From DASSKP01 sp035695045 (GTDB lineage: Bacteria > Actinomycetota > Actinomycetes > JAFAQI01): a stretch of DNA of 64,000 nt. Location: positions 1-64,000 of the forward strand of contig DASSEX010000081.1 in NCBI GenBank assembly GCA_035695045.1, read 5' to 3'. The position numbers and the translations under genes were made by a program. This document shows, piece by piece, positions 1 through 8,075 of this stretch (position 1 is the stretch's first letter; each line of letters starts with the position of its first letter). The notes under the pieces were generated by a model, which did not search any database, had not been told where the DNA came from, and saw only the letters and a list, made by a program, of their open reading frames with translations.

Positions 1-1170
1 TCAGCGGACGGGGTTGGCCTTGAGCAGGTTGCGGGACATGACCAGACGCTGGATCTGGTTGGTGCCTTCGTAGATCTGGGTGATCTTCGCGTCGCGCATC
101 ATCCGCTCGAGCGGGTAGTCGCGGGTGTAGCCGTAGCCACCGAGCAGCTGCACGCCGTTGGTCGTGACCTCCATCGCGACGTCACTGGCGAAGCACTTCG
201 CCGCCGCTGACATGAAGGTCAGCCGCGGGTCCATCCGCTCCGCCATCGCCGCAGCCGTGTAGATCAGCGCACGCGCAGCCTCGGTCTTCATCGCCATGTC
301 GGCCAACAGGAAGGAGACGCCCTGGAACTCAGCGATCGGCTTGCCGAACTGCTTGCGCTCCTGGACGTAACGGATGCAGTAGTCGACCGCTCCCTGGGCG
401 ACACCGAGTGCCTGCGCGCCGATCGTCAACCGGGTGTGGTCGAGCGTGCGCAGGGCGGTCTTGAAGCCGGTGCCCTCCTCGCCGATCATCCGGTCGGCGG
501 GGATGCGCACGTTGTCGAAGTAGACCTCGCGCGTCGGCGAGCCCTTGATGCCCATCTTCTTCTCGGGCGCGCCGAACGACACTCCCTCGTCCGACTTCTC
601 GACGACGAACGCCGAGATGCCGCGCGCGCCTGCCTCCGGATCGGTCACCGCCATGACCGTGTAGAACTCCGAGACGCCCGCGTTGGTGATCCAGCGCTTG
701 GTGCCGTTGAGCACGAACGCATCACCGTCGCGGACGGCCTTGGTCTTCATGTTCGCCGCGTCCGAGCCGGCCTCCGGCTCGGACAGGCAGTAGCTGAACA
801 TGCCCTCGCCGCGAGCCAGCTTGCCGAGGTAGTTCTGCTTCAGCTCCTCGCCGCCGGCGAGCATGAGGCCCATCGTGCCGAGCTTGTTCACCGCCGGGAT
901 GAGCGATGACGCGCAGCAGGCGCGCGCGATCTCCTCGATGACGATGGCGGACGCGATCGCGTCTGCGCCGATGCCGCCGTACTGCTCGGGTACGTGCACG
1001 GCGTGCAGGTCCGCGGCGACAAGAGCGTCGTGGACGTCCCAGGGAAACTCCCCGGTCTCGTCGATCTCGGCAGCACGCGGTGCGATCTTGTCGTCCGCGA
1101 GCTCGCGGACGGTCTTGCGGAGAAGCTGGTGCTCCTCAGGCAGGACGAAGGTGTCGAACGTCGGGTTCAC
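1..1170 (-). CDS. Acyl-CoA dehydrogenase
   Basis: FAD-dependent alpha,beta-dehydrogenation of an acyl-CoA thioester, cytosolic, passing electrons to ETF. The 389-residue product has the usual family length and is complete, with its stop at the first bases of the window. The substrate/FAD signature SEPEAGSD lies in the middle, WITNAG just after it, and the C-terminal YEGTNQIQR block carries the likely catalytic base Glu368. The start is GTG at 1170, supported by a TAGAAT box six bases upstream (1177-1182), which predicts a leaderless mRNA. It diverges from ugd. Chain-length specificity cannot be told from sequence alone. A butyryl- or branched-chain enzyme is likely, given the carboxylases and mutase subunit elsewhere in the window. 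Confidence 0.9.
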   Translation of the reverse strand: MNPTFDTFVLPEEHQLLRKTVRELADDKIAPRAAEIDETGEFPWDVHDALVAADLHAVHVPEQYGGIGADAIASAIVIEEIARACCASSLIPAVNKLGTMGLMLAGGEELKQNYLGKLARGEGMFSYCLSEPEAGSDAANMKTKAVRDGDAFVLNGTKRWITNAGVSEFYTVMAVTDPEAGARGISAFVVEKSDEGVSFGAPEKKMGIKGSPTREVYFDNVRIPADRMIGEEGTGFKTALRTLDHTRLTIGAQALGVAQGAVDYCIRYVQERKQFGKPIAEFQGVSFLLADMAMKTEAARALIYTAAAMAERMDPRLTFMSAAAKCFASDVAMEVTTNGVQLLGGYGYTRDYPLERMMRDAKITQIYEGTNQIQRLVMSRNLLKANPVR

Positions 1171-1176
1171 AACGGA

Positions 1177-1182
1177 ATTCTA
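1177..1182 (-). promoter_or_regulatory. -10 box of leaderless acyl-CoA dehydrogenase gene
   Basis: TAGAAT read on the minus strand, six bases before the GTG start at 1170. This geometry puts the transcription start at or next to the start codon. The same TANNNT plus six-base arrangement recurs at many genes here. Confidence 0.55.
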
Positions 1183-1191
1183 GGCGGTGCC

Positions 1192-1197
1192 TAGCAT
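1192..1197 (+). promoter_or_regulatory. -10 box of leaderless ugd
   Basis: TAGCAT six bases before the ATG at 1204, with no Shine-Dalgarno sequence in between. It lies back to back with the minus-strand box at 1177-1182 in a 33-base divergent intergenic region. Confidence 0.55.
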
Positions 1198-1203
1198 TGC
1201 CGG

Positions 1204-2532
1204 ATGACCAAGCCTCGGCTGTCCGTCATCGGCACCGGCTACCTCGGTGCGACGCACGCCGTCTGCATGGCGGAGATCGGGTACGACGTCATCGGGCTCG
1301 ACGTCGACGAGTCCAAGGTCTCCCGCCTCAACGCGGGTGAGGTGCCGTTCTTCGAGCCGGGTCTCGAGGAGATGCTGCGCAAGAACCTCGACGCCGGCCG
1401 AGTCCGCTTCACGACGTCCTACGACGAGCCGGCGGCACATGCCGACGTGCACTTCCTCTGTGTCGGGACACCACAGAAGAAGGGCGAGTTCGCGGCGGAC
1501 ATGACCTACGTCGACGCGGCCGTTGCGACGTTGGCGCCGCGTCTCGATCGGCCGTCGGTCGTCGTCGGGAAGTCGACCGTGCCGGTGGGCAGCGCCGAAC
1601 GCATCCGGGCTCACCTCGACGCCAACGCACCCGCAGCCCGTGACGTCGAGCTGGTGTGGAACCCGGAGTTCCTTCGCGAAGGCTGGGCGATCGAGGACAC
1701 CTTGCATCCGGACCGCCTCGTGGTGGGGGTCGAGTCCGAGCGCGGCGAGACGGCGATGCGCGAGGTCTACGCGCCACTTATCGACGAAGGTGTCCCTTTG
1801 GTCGTGACGGACTTCGCGACCGCTCAGCTCGTGAAGGTCGCCGCCAACGCCTTTCTCGCCACGAAGATCTCGTTCATCAACGCGATGGCAGAGGTCTGCG
1901 AGGCCGTGCACGGCGACGTCAAGAAGCTCTCGGAAGCCCTGTCCTACGACACTCGCATCGGCGGCCGGTTCCTGCATGCCGGCCTGGGCTTCGGCGGCGG
2001 CTGCCTGCCGAAGGACATCCGCGCGTTCATGGCGCGTGCCGGCGAGCTCGGTGTGGACCAGGCGCTGTCGTTCCTGCGCGAGGTCGACGCCATCAACCAG
2101 CGGCGGCGCAGCCGCATGGTGGACCTCGCCCGCGAGGCTCTCGACGACTCCCTGATGGGTCGACGGGTCGGCGTTCTCGGTGCTGCGTTCAAGCCCAACA
2201 GCGACGACATCCGCGACTCCCCCGCGCTCGACGTCGCCTCCCGCATCGCGCTGGCCGGTGCGACCGTCACGGTCTACGACCCGGCCGCACTGGACAATGC
2301 ACGACGCGACTATCCCGACCTGCAGTACGCCGACTCCGCGCTCGACGCCGCCCGCGATGCGGACGTCGTGCTCCACCTCACGGAGTGGAGGGAGTTCCGC
2401 GACATGGATCCGGAAGCGCTCGGCGAAGTCGTGCGCCGGCGGTACATCGTCGACGGCCGCAACGCTCTCGACCCGAGCCGTTGGCGGGCCGCGGGCTGGC
2501 ACTACCGCGCTCTCGGGCGTCCCGTCGGCTGA
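1204..2532 (+). CDS. ugd: UDP-glucose 6-dehydrogenase
   Basis: Oxidises UDP-glucose to UDP-glucuronate with two NAD+, giving precursor for acidic surface polysaccharides; cytosolic. The 442-residue product has the N-terminal Rossmann motif GTGYLG (residues 10-15), the substrate loop containing PEFLREGWAIED, and the catalytic cysteine block GFGGGCLPKD before the C-terminal UDP-binding domain. Length is normal for the family. The ATG at 1204 follows a TAGCAT box at leaderless spacing. It is monocistronic as far as can be seen, but the many glycosyltransferases, sulfotransferases and the ABC exporter later in the window are plausible consumers. A UDP-ManNAc or GDP-mannose dehydrogenase is the main alternative; the overall motif set favours UDP-glucose. 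Confidence 0.88.
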   Translation: MTKPRLSVIGTGYLGATHAVCMAEIGYDVIGLDVDESKVSRLNAGEVPFFEPGLEEMLRKNLDAGRVRFTTSYDEPAAHADVHFLCVGTPQKKGEFAADMTYVDAAVATLAPRLDRPSVVVGKSTVPVGSAERIRAHLDANAPAARDVELVWNPEFLREGWAIEDTLHPDRLVVGVESERGETAMREVYAPLIDEGVPLVVTDFATAQLVKVAANAFLATKISFINAMAEVCEAVHGDVKKLSEALSYDTRIGGRFLHAGLGFGGGCLPKDIRAFMARAGELGVDQALSFLREVDAINQRRRSRMVDLAREALDDSLMGRRVGVLGAAFKPNSDDIRDSPALDVASRIALAGATVTVYDPAALDNARRDYPDLQYADSALDAARDADVVLHLTEWREFRDMDPEALGEVVRRRYIVDGRNALDPSRWRAAGWHYRALGRPVG

Positions 2533-2625
2533 CAAGGACGACGGGAAGGTTCACCACTTCGGCGCATCCAGCACTCGTCGGCACAGACCGAACCAAATAG
2601 TGCGGGGGGATGGTCGGAGGTTGTG

Positions 2626-2787
2626 ATGGGTCAGCAAGTACCCGTGATGAGGCTGCTGCGTGGCCGCGTGCCGGTCACCCTGCTGGTGGACATCGCCGAG
2701 CCGCCGGACGCGGAGCAGGTCTACGAGATCGAGGGTGGCGAGGCCGACTGGCTGCCGTACCCCGCGGAGCCGGCAGAGGACTCCTGA
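2626..2787 (+). CDS. Small hypothetical protein, 53 aa
   Basis: Short ORF starting ATG GGT CAG, preceded by a good ribosome binding site GGAGG at 2616-2620 (five-base spacing); a GTG directly before the ATG is too close to that site. The predicted protein is acidic toward its C terminus, starts with a basic/hydrophobic segment (MRLLRGRVPVTLLVDIAE) and ends in PAEDS. It has no recognisable domain. Its 3' end overlaps the 3' end of menE on the other strand by 67 bases, and a terminator-like hairpin follows its stop. The ribosome site and hairpin support a real gene, but no homology was recognised. Confidence 0.5.
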   Translation: MGQQVPVMRLLRGRVPVTLLVDIAEPPDAEQVYEIEGGEADWLPYPAEPAEDS

Positions 2788-3944
2788 GCAAGGGCCCGGA
2801 CCGCCAGCCGGTCCGGTTTTCCTGAAGTCAGGCGCGGGATCCGCGGCACCAGCACCAAGGTGCGCGGTGCTGCCTTGCCGCCGACCCGCGCCGTCACCCA
2901 CCGGCGCAGCTCGTCGAGTGTGGGCGGCCGCGTGCCGGCCACGACGACGGCGACGAGCCGCTCGCCCCACTCTTCGTCGGGCACGCCGGTGACGGCGACG
3001 TCGCGGACGTCCGGGTGGGCGCTCAGCACCTCGGCGACCGCGGTCGTGGCGATGTTCTCGCCGCCGCTCACGACGATGTCATCCACGCGGCCGAACACGC
3101 GCAGGCGGCCATCCGCGAACGTCCCGATGTCCTGCGTGACGAGCCAACCGTCGACGAGCGCCGACGCGGTCAGGTCAGGACGAAGGCGGTAGCCGCTCAT
3201 CAGGACCGGTCCGCGGATGCGGATACGGCCGTCGTCGCCGGTCGCCACCTCCACGCCCGCCAGCGGCACACCGTCGTAGACGCAGCCGCCGCACGTCTCG
3301 CTCATGCCGTACGTCGTCACGACGCGTGCCCCCGCCGCCCGCGCCCGCTCGAGCAGACCCGCCGGGGCCGCGGCGCCACCCAGCAGGATGGCCCGGAACC
3401 GGCTCAGGTCGACACCTGCGGCAAGCAGCCGCGCCAGCTGCGTCGGGACGAGCGACACGAGCGTCGCCCCTGACCTCGCCGCCGCGCCGAGGTCGAACCT
3501 CGGGTGCACCTCCAGCGGAACGCCGGCCGCACGAGCCCGCAGCCAGACCTGAAGTCCGCCGATGTGCTGCCACGGAAGGCAGGACAGCCAGGCGTCCGCC
3601 GGGTCGCTCCCGAGTCTCTGCGCGGTTGCGGATCCCGACGCGTGGAGCGCATCCCACGACAGCTCCGCACCCTTCGGCTCGCCCGTGGAGCCGGACGTGG
3701 CGATGACGACCGCCACGTCGTCCTCGACCGCCTCGGCCGCCGCCAGCGCGTGCTCCCCGTCGGCGTCGACGATCGCGTGCGGGCGAAGCGCGTCGACCAG
3801 ACGTCGTACGACGTCCTGCGGCGCGCCCGGGTCCAGCGGCAGGATCGCGCCGCCGTCCGCCCAGACCGCTTCGGCGGCGTCGACGAAGTCCTCGCCCGGC
3901 GGCAACGACAGGGCGACGAGGCGGCGAGCGGACCCGACTGGCAC
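2721..3944 (-). CDS. menE: o-Succinylbenzoate-CoA ligase (MenE)
   Basis: ANL-superfamily ligase that activates o-succinylbenzoate with ATP and CoA in menaquinone synthesis; cytosolic. The sequence shows the P-loop-like AMP-binding motif ATSGSTGEPKGAE, the motif TYGMSETCGG, the hinge region GRVDDIVVSGGENI and the C-terminal lysine motif LTSGKPDR. About 407 residues, slightly short as is normal for actinobacterial MenE. The chosen start is GTG at 3944 (MPVGSARRL), because TACTGT at 3952-3957 lies seven bases upstream and longer versions would run into menA. It diverges from menA-menC-menD, so the pathway genes share one intergenic region. The C terminus overlaps an oppositely oriented small gene. 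Confidence 0.88.
   Translation of the reverse strand: MPVGSARRLVALSLPPGEDFVDAAEAVWADGGAILPLDPGAPQDVVRRLVDALRPHAIVDADGEHALAAAEAVEDDVAVVIATSGSTGEPKGAELSWDALHASGSATAQRLGSDPADAWLSCLPWQHIGGLQVWLRARAAGVPLEVHPRFDLGAAARSGATLVSLVPTQLARLLAAGVDLSRFRAILLGGAAAPAGLLERARAAGARVVTTYGMSETCGGCVYDGVPLAGVEVATGDDGRIRIRGPVLMSGYRLRPDLTASALVDGWLVTQDIGTFADGRLRVFGRVDDIVVSGGENIATTAVAEVLSAHPDVRDVAVTGVPDEEWGERLVAVVVAGTRPPTLDELRRWVTARVGGKAAPRTLVLVPRIPRLTSGKPDRLAVRALAQESSAGSAGYGSQSASPPSIS
2796..2820 (+). terminator. Intrinsic terminator-like hairpin, inside the menE 3' coding end
   Basis: CCGGACC (2796-2802) pairs with GGTCCGG (2810-2816) around a seven-base loop, followed by TTTT at 2817-2820. It is placed as a terminator for the small plus-strand gene ending at 2787. 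On the other strand the same bases encode the SGKPDRLAVR segment of MenE. Confidence 0.55.
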
Positions 3945-3951
3945 GCTTACG

Positions 3952-3957
3952 ACAGTA
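3952..3957 (-). promoter_or_regulatory. -10 box of menE
   Basis: TACTGT on the minus strand, seven bases before the proposed GTG start of menE. It supports that start over longer alternatives. Confidence 0.45.
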
Positions 3958-4000
3958 GGAACATTGCGAACCTGCACAGCGAGGGAGGCGGCGCCGGACC

Positions 4001-4873
4001 GTGAACGTCTGGGTCGAGGCGGCACGCCCGCGCACACTTCCCGCGTCTGCGGCTCCGGTTCTCGTCGGAACCGCGGCCGGTGCGACGCACGGCGGACTGG
4101 TCGCCTGGCGCTTCCTGCTTGCGCTGCTCGTCGCCGTCGCCGTCCAGGTCGCCGTCAACTACGCCAACGACTACTTCGACGGCGTACGCGGCGTCGACAC
4201 CGTCCAGCGCGCAGGCCCCAGACGGGCGGTCGCGAGCGGCCTGGTGTCGCCACCGAAGATGCTCGCCGCAGTCTTCGTCGCGATCGCCGTCGCAGCAGCG
4301 GCCGGTGTCGTCCTCGCCGCGTCGGTGTCATGGTGGCTGTTGCTGATCGGGCTGGGATCGTTCATCGCGCTGCTCGGTTACAGCGGGGGTCCCCGCCCGT
4401 ATGCGTCCGAGGGTCTCGGCGAGGTGTTCGTGTTCGTCTTCTTCGGGCTCGTCGCCACTGCGGGCTCGGCCTACGTCCAGCACCGCCAGGTGCCCGCCAG
4501 CGCCTGGGTCGGCGCGGTGGCCACCGGTCTGCTCGCCGTCGCGATCCTCGTGGTCAACAACCTGCGCGACGTCCCGACCGACGCGGTCGCCGGGAAGCGG
4601 ACGGTTGCCGTGCGGATCGGCGAGGCACGCACCCGCACCCTGTTCGTCGGGCTCATCGCACTCGCATTGGTGCTGGCCGCTGTCGGCGTCCCGCTCGCCG
4701 CGCGCTCTGCCTGGCCACTCGTCGTGTTGCTCGCGGTGCCGCTCGCCCGTGAGCCGGTGACGGTCGTCCGCCAGGGCGGTGTCGGCCGCGCGCTCATCCC
4801 GGCGCTCGGCGGCACCGGACGGCTCGAGCTCGCGGTTGCGGTGCTCCTCGCCGCCGGACTGCTTCTCGCATGA
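4001..4873 (+). CDS. menA: 1,4-Dihydroxy-2-naphthoate polyprenyltransferase (MenA)
   Basis: Integral membrane UbiA-family prenyltransferase that attaches the polyprenyl tail to DHNA, making demethylmenaquinone. The first Mg-diphosphate motif NYANDYFDGVRGVD lies at residues 53-66, and the second acidic region is NNLRDVPTD. About eight or nine hydrophobic segments fill the 290 residues, a normal length. The start is GTG at 4001; a purine-rich GAGGGAGG lies 12 bases upstream, rather far. The stop overlaps the menC ATG (ATGA), so menA-menC-menD form a translationally coupled operon divergent from menE. Confidence 0.92.
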   Translation: MNVWVEAARPRTLPASAAPVLVGTAAGATHGGLVAWRFLLALLVAVAVQVAVNYANDYFDGVRGVDTVQRAGPRRAVASGLVSPPKMLAAVFVAIAVAAAAGVVLAASVSWWLLLIGLGSFIALLGYSGGPRPYASEGLGEVFVFVFFGLVATAGSAYVQHRQVPASAWVGAVATGLLAVAILVVNNLRDVPTDAVAGKRTVAVRIGEARTRTLFVGLIALALVLAAVGVPLAARSAWPLVVLLAVPLAREPVTVVRQGGVGRALIPALGGTGRLELAVAVLLAAGLLLA

Positions 4874-5796
4874 GCGACGTCCTGGTCTTCGATCTGCCGA
4901 TGCGGGTGCGATTCCGCCGGCAGACCCGTCGATCAGGGGTGCTGCTGCACGGCCCGGCAGGGTGGGGAGAGTTCTCTCCCTTCCCCGACTACGACGCGGC
5001 GACGTGTCGCCGCTGGCTGGCCGCGGCGCGGGAGGCGGCCGACGACGGTTGGCCCGCGGCGCGACGGGACCGGGTGCCGGTCAACACGACGGTGCCCGCG
5101 GTCGGGCCGGAGCAGGCGCATGAGCTTGTCAGCGCCTCCGGCTGTACGACCGCGAAGGTCAAGGTGGCCGAAGCCGGCCAGACGCTGGCCGATGACGTCG
5201 CTCGCGTGGAGGCGGTCCGCGACGCGCTCGGGCCGGGAGGCAGGGTTCGGGTCGACGCGAATGCCGCCTGGTCCGTCGACGAGGCGGTGACCGCGTTGAA
5301 GGCCCTCGACGTCTTCGACCTCGAGTACGCCGAGCAACCGGTCGCCGGCCTCGATGAGATGGCAGAGCTCCGGCGCCGCGTCGACGTGCGACTCGCCGCT
5401 GACGAGTCGGTGCGGACCGCTGACGACCCGCTGCGCATCGCAGGTCTCGACGCGGCCGACGTGGTCGTGCTGAAGGTGCAGCCGTTCGGTGGCGTCCGCC
5501 GATGTCTCGAGGTGGCGGAGGCCTGCGGTCTTCCGGTCGTGGTGTCGAGCGCGGTCGAGACGTCGGTCGGGATCGCCGCGGGCGTCGCACTGGCGGCGGC
5601 TCTGCCCGAGCTGCCGTTCGCGTGCGGGCTCGGAACGGTGTCGCTGCTCGACGGCGACGTCACGCGTGACTCGCTCGTCCCGGTCGACGGGCACCTTCCC
5701 GTGCGCCGGGTCGACCCCGATCCCGCTCTCGTCCATGCGGACGAGGACACGACGAGCTGGTGGATGGCCCGCATGCAGGCAGCCGCAGATGGCTGA
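4870..5796 (+). CDS. menC: o-Succinylbenzoate synthase (MenC)
   Basis: Enolase-superfamily dehydratase converting SHCHC to o-succinylbenzoate in menaquinone synthesis; cytosolic. The 308-residue protein carries the catalytic KVK pair (Lys98), metal ligands Asp129 (RVDANAAW), Glu155 (EYAEQPV) and Asp178 (LAADES), and the second base Lys202 (VLKVQPFGG). All key residues are present. It overlaps menA by four bases and menD by eight, so expression is coupled. The length matches the compact actinobacterial MenC type. An N-succinylamino acid racemase activity is known in this family, but the operon context argues for MenC. Confidence 0.92.
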   Translation: MSDVLVFDLPMRVRFRRQTRRSGVLLHGPAGWGEFSPFPDYDAATCRRWLAAAREAADDGWPAARRDRVPVNTTVPAVGPEQAHELVSASGCTTAKVKVAEAGQTLADDVARVEAVRDALGPGGRVRVDANAAWSVDEAVTALKALDVFDLEYAEQPVAGLDEMAELRRRVDVRLAADESVRTADDPLRIAGLDAADVVVLKVQPFGGVRRCLEVAEACGLPVVVSSAVETSVGIAAGVALAAALPELPFACGLGTVSLLDGDVTRDSLVPVDGHLPVRRVDPDPALVHADEDTTSWWMARMQAAADG

Positions 5797-7486
5797 GACG
5801 CGCGCTCGCAACGCCGGGCATGCCTTCGCGTTGGTGCTCGTCGACGAGCTGACCCGACACGGCGTGACGGACGCCGTCCTCGCACCAGGGTCCCGCTCGA
5901 CGCCGATCGCTCTCGCTCTCGCAGCTGACGAACGGATCCGCCTGCACGTCCGCATCGATGAGCGCTCGGCGTCGTACGTCGCCCTCGGCATCGCGCGCAC
6001 GACCGGACGCCCGGTGCCGCTGCTCTGCACGTCGGGCACGGCAACCGCTCATTTCCACGCGGCCGTCCTGGAGGCGGACCAGTCACGCATTCCGCTGCTG
6101 GTGCTCACCGCGGACCGGCCGCCGGAGCTGCGTGGCGTCGGCGCCAACCAGACCGTCGACCAGGTCGGCCTCTACAGCAGCGCCACTCGCTGGTCGACCG
6201 ACGTCGGCGTGCCCGAGGCGCGGCCGGAGTCCGTGCGCTACTGGCGGTCGCTGGTGAGCCGTGCGGTCGCCGTCACCCTCGGACGCTCCGGTGGACCGGC
6301 CGGCCCTGTGCACCTGAACCTGCCGCTGCGTGAACCGCTCACTCCGGCCGACGACGGAGTCGGGTTCCCGTGGCCGCTCGACGGCCGTCCGGACGAGGCT
6401 CCGTGGTCGGCATCGGCGAGCGGAGCCACGGACGTCCCGCGTGAGCTCGCCGGGCTGGTAGAGGGCAGTGAACGCGGCGTCCTCGTCGCGGGCGACGGTC
6501 TGACCGGCGACGACGTGGCCGGCCTGCTGCGCTTCGCCGCCGACTGCGGCTGGCCGATCATCGCCGAGCCGCACAGCAATGCGCGTCGTGGTGACGCGTT
6601 GCGCGCCGTGGATCCACTGCTGTCCGACAAGCGGTTCGTCGATGCTTATCGACCCGACCTGGTCGTGGTGGCGGGCCGCGCGGGACTCACCCGCCCGGTC
6701 CTCGGCTGGCTCGCCGAACAGTCCAGCGTCGTCGTCGACCGGGACGGCGAGTGGGCTGACCCGACCCGGTCCGCACGTGCCGTCTTCCGTACGTCGCCAG
6801 GGGCGCTGGCGGCGTGCTCGGCGAAGGCGGAGGCGGGGTGGGCGGAGGCGTGGCGGGACGCGTCGGCCGCGGCCGCAGCCGCCATCGACGAGATCCTCGA
6901 CGCGTCCGGGCTCACCGAGCCGAGGGTGGCGCGTGATGTCGCTGCTGCCACGGCTTCCGGAGGAGCTCTCGTCGTCGCGTCGAGCATGCCGATCCGTGAC
7001 CTCGACCTGACGATGCGACCACGCGACGACCTGCGCATCGTCGCCAACCGAGGGGTCTCGGGCATCGACGGCTTCGTCTCCACCGCCGTGGGCGTCGCGC
7101 TCGCGCACGACGGCCCGACCGTTGCGCTGGCCGGTGACCTCTCGCTGCTGCACGACGCCAACGGGTTGATCGCCGATCCGGCCGCGGACCTCACGCTCAT
7201 CGTCGTCAACAACAACGGCGGCGGCATCTTCTCGCTGCTGCCGCAGTCCGGGGGCGACCCGGCGACGTTCGAGCGGCTCTTCGGCACACCGCACGGCGTC
7301 GACATCGGCCGGCTCGCGGCGGCGTACGGCGTGCGGCACTCCCTGGTCGCCACAGCGGCGGACCTCTGCGACGCGGTCAGCAGCCGGCCCAGAGGCATCA
7401 GCGTCGTGGAGGTGCGCACGACGAGGGTCGCCAACGCAGAACTGCATGCCCGGCTGCGAGTGGCTGCCGCACAGGCGCTGAGCTGA
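5789..7486 (+). CDS. menD: SEPHCHC synthase (MenD)
   Basis: Thiamine-diphosphate enzyme that joins 2-oxoglutarate and isochorismate, the first committed menaquinone step; cytosolic. The 565-residue product begins MAETRARNAGHAFALVL and shows the substrate motif APGSRSTPIALAL near residue 30, the conserved LCTSGTA in the PYR domain and the ThDP/Mg motif GDLSLLHDANGL with NNNGGGIFSLLP in the PP domain. The ATG at 5789 overlaps the end of menC; longer readings upstream would lie inside menC in another frame. It is the last gene of menA-menC-menD. MenF, which supplies isochorismate, is encoded about 2.5 kb downstream on the other strand. MenB, MenH and MenG are not in this window. Confidence 0.93.
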   Translation: MAETRARNAGHAFALVLVDELTRHGVTDAVLAPGSRSTPIALALAADERIRLHVRIDERSASYVALGIARTTGRPVPLLCTSGTATAHFHAAVLEADQSRIPLLVLTADRPPELRGVGANQTVDQVGLYSSATRWSTDVGVPEARPESVRYWRSLVSRAVAVTLGRSGGPAGPVHLNLPLREPLTPADDGVGFPWPLDGRPDEAPWSASASGATDVPRELAGLVEGSERGVLVAGDGLTGDDVAGLLRFAADCGWPIIAEPHSNARRGDALRAVDPLLSDKRFVDAYRPDLVVVAGRAGLTRPVLGWLAEQSSVVVDRDGEWADPTRSARAVFRTSPGALAACSAKAEAGWAEAWRDASAAAAAAIDEILDASGLTEPRVARDVAAATASGGALVVASSMPIRDLDLTMRPRDDLRIVANRGVSGIDGFVSTAVGVALAHDGPTVALAGDLSLLHDANGLIADPAADLTLIVVNNNGGGIFSLLPQSGGDPATFERLFGTPHGVDIGRLAAAYGVRHSLVATAADLCDAVSSRPRGISVVEVRTTRVANAELHARLRVAAAQALS

Positions 7487-7573
7487 GAGCGACCCCTCGG
7501 AGCATGGTCGCGGCGCGATGGTTTCCGCGCGGCGCACGGCCGCAGCACGGGCGGTGCCCACGGGAGAAGTGGG

Positions 7574-7579
7574 TACCCT
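7574..7579 (+). promoter_or_regulatory. -10 box of leaderless GtrA gene
   Basis: TACCCT seven bases before the GTG at 7587, with no ribosome binding site in between. It favours GTG 7587 over the upstream in-frame ATG at 7518. Confidence 0.5.
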
Positions 7580-7586
7580 GAGCGAT

Positions 7587-8075
7587 GTGACCCGGGTGAC
7601 CCAGTGGCTGAGGCACGCTCTTCTCGCTGAGCTCGCCGTCTTCGGCATGGTCGGCGTCGTGTGCCTCATCGCGGACATTGCGTTGTTCAACGCATTCGTC
7701 TTCGGCGCCGGCATGAGCCCCGTCGCAGGCAAAGGCCTCGGGCTCGTGATCACCGGGGCGATGGCCTTCTTCGGTCATCGACACATCACCTTCCGCCACC
7801 GGCGGCGACGGATCCGGATTCATCGCGAGATCTGGCGCTTTCTCGTCGCGACCGTTGCGACGGTCCTGCTGAGCCTGCTGCCGCTCTATGTGGCACGGCA
7901 CCTGGCCGGAGTCACCAGCGTGCTCGGGCTCAACGTGGCCAACATTGTCGGCATCGTGCTGGGGACTGCAGTCCGCTATCTCGCCTACCGCTACATCGTG
8001 TGGGGGGGAAGCGGGGCTCCTGACGAGCCCGAGGTCACACCCCCGACCTCACGCAACGAAGCTTTTGCCGCCTGA
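7587..8075 (+). CDS. GtrA family membrane protein
   Basis: GtrA/DPMS_TMD-type small polytopic protein, thought to flip or anchor polyprenyl-phosphate-linked sugars across the cytoplasmic membrane. About 162 residues with four hydrophobic segments, starting around AELAVFGMVGVVCLIADIAL. It has the typical GHRHITF motif between helices two and three and a conserved NIVGIVLGTAVRYLAYRYIVW C-terminal segment. GTG at 7587 is chosen because a TACCCT box sits seven bases upstream. The 3' end overlaps the convergent glycosyltransferase-methyltransferase gene by 27 bases. GtrA proteins often work with a GT2 enzyme, and that neighbour is a good candidate partner. It corresponds in family to Rv3277 of M. 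tuberculosis, but a second GtrA gene lies at 19205. Confidence 0.85.
   Translation: MTRVTQWLRHALLAELAVFGMVGVVCLIADIALFNAFVFGAGMSPVAGKGLGLVITGAMAFFGHRHITFRHRRRRIRIHREIWRFLVATVATVLLSLLPLYVARHLAGVTSVLGLNVANIVGIVLGTAVRYLAYRYIVWGGSGAPDEPEVTPPTSRNEAFAA

Noticed and set aside
1180..2535. Long minus-strand open frame (451 codons) opposite ugd
   Set aside because: It mirrors the ugd gene and arises from the high-GC codon bias; its composition (Val, Arg, Asp, His rich) fits no family.
5489..5788. Extension of menD upstream of 5789
   Set aside because: It lies inside menC; the MAETRARN start matches known MenD N termini.
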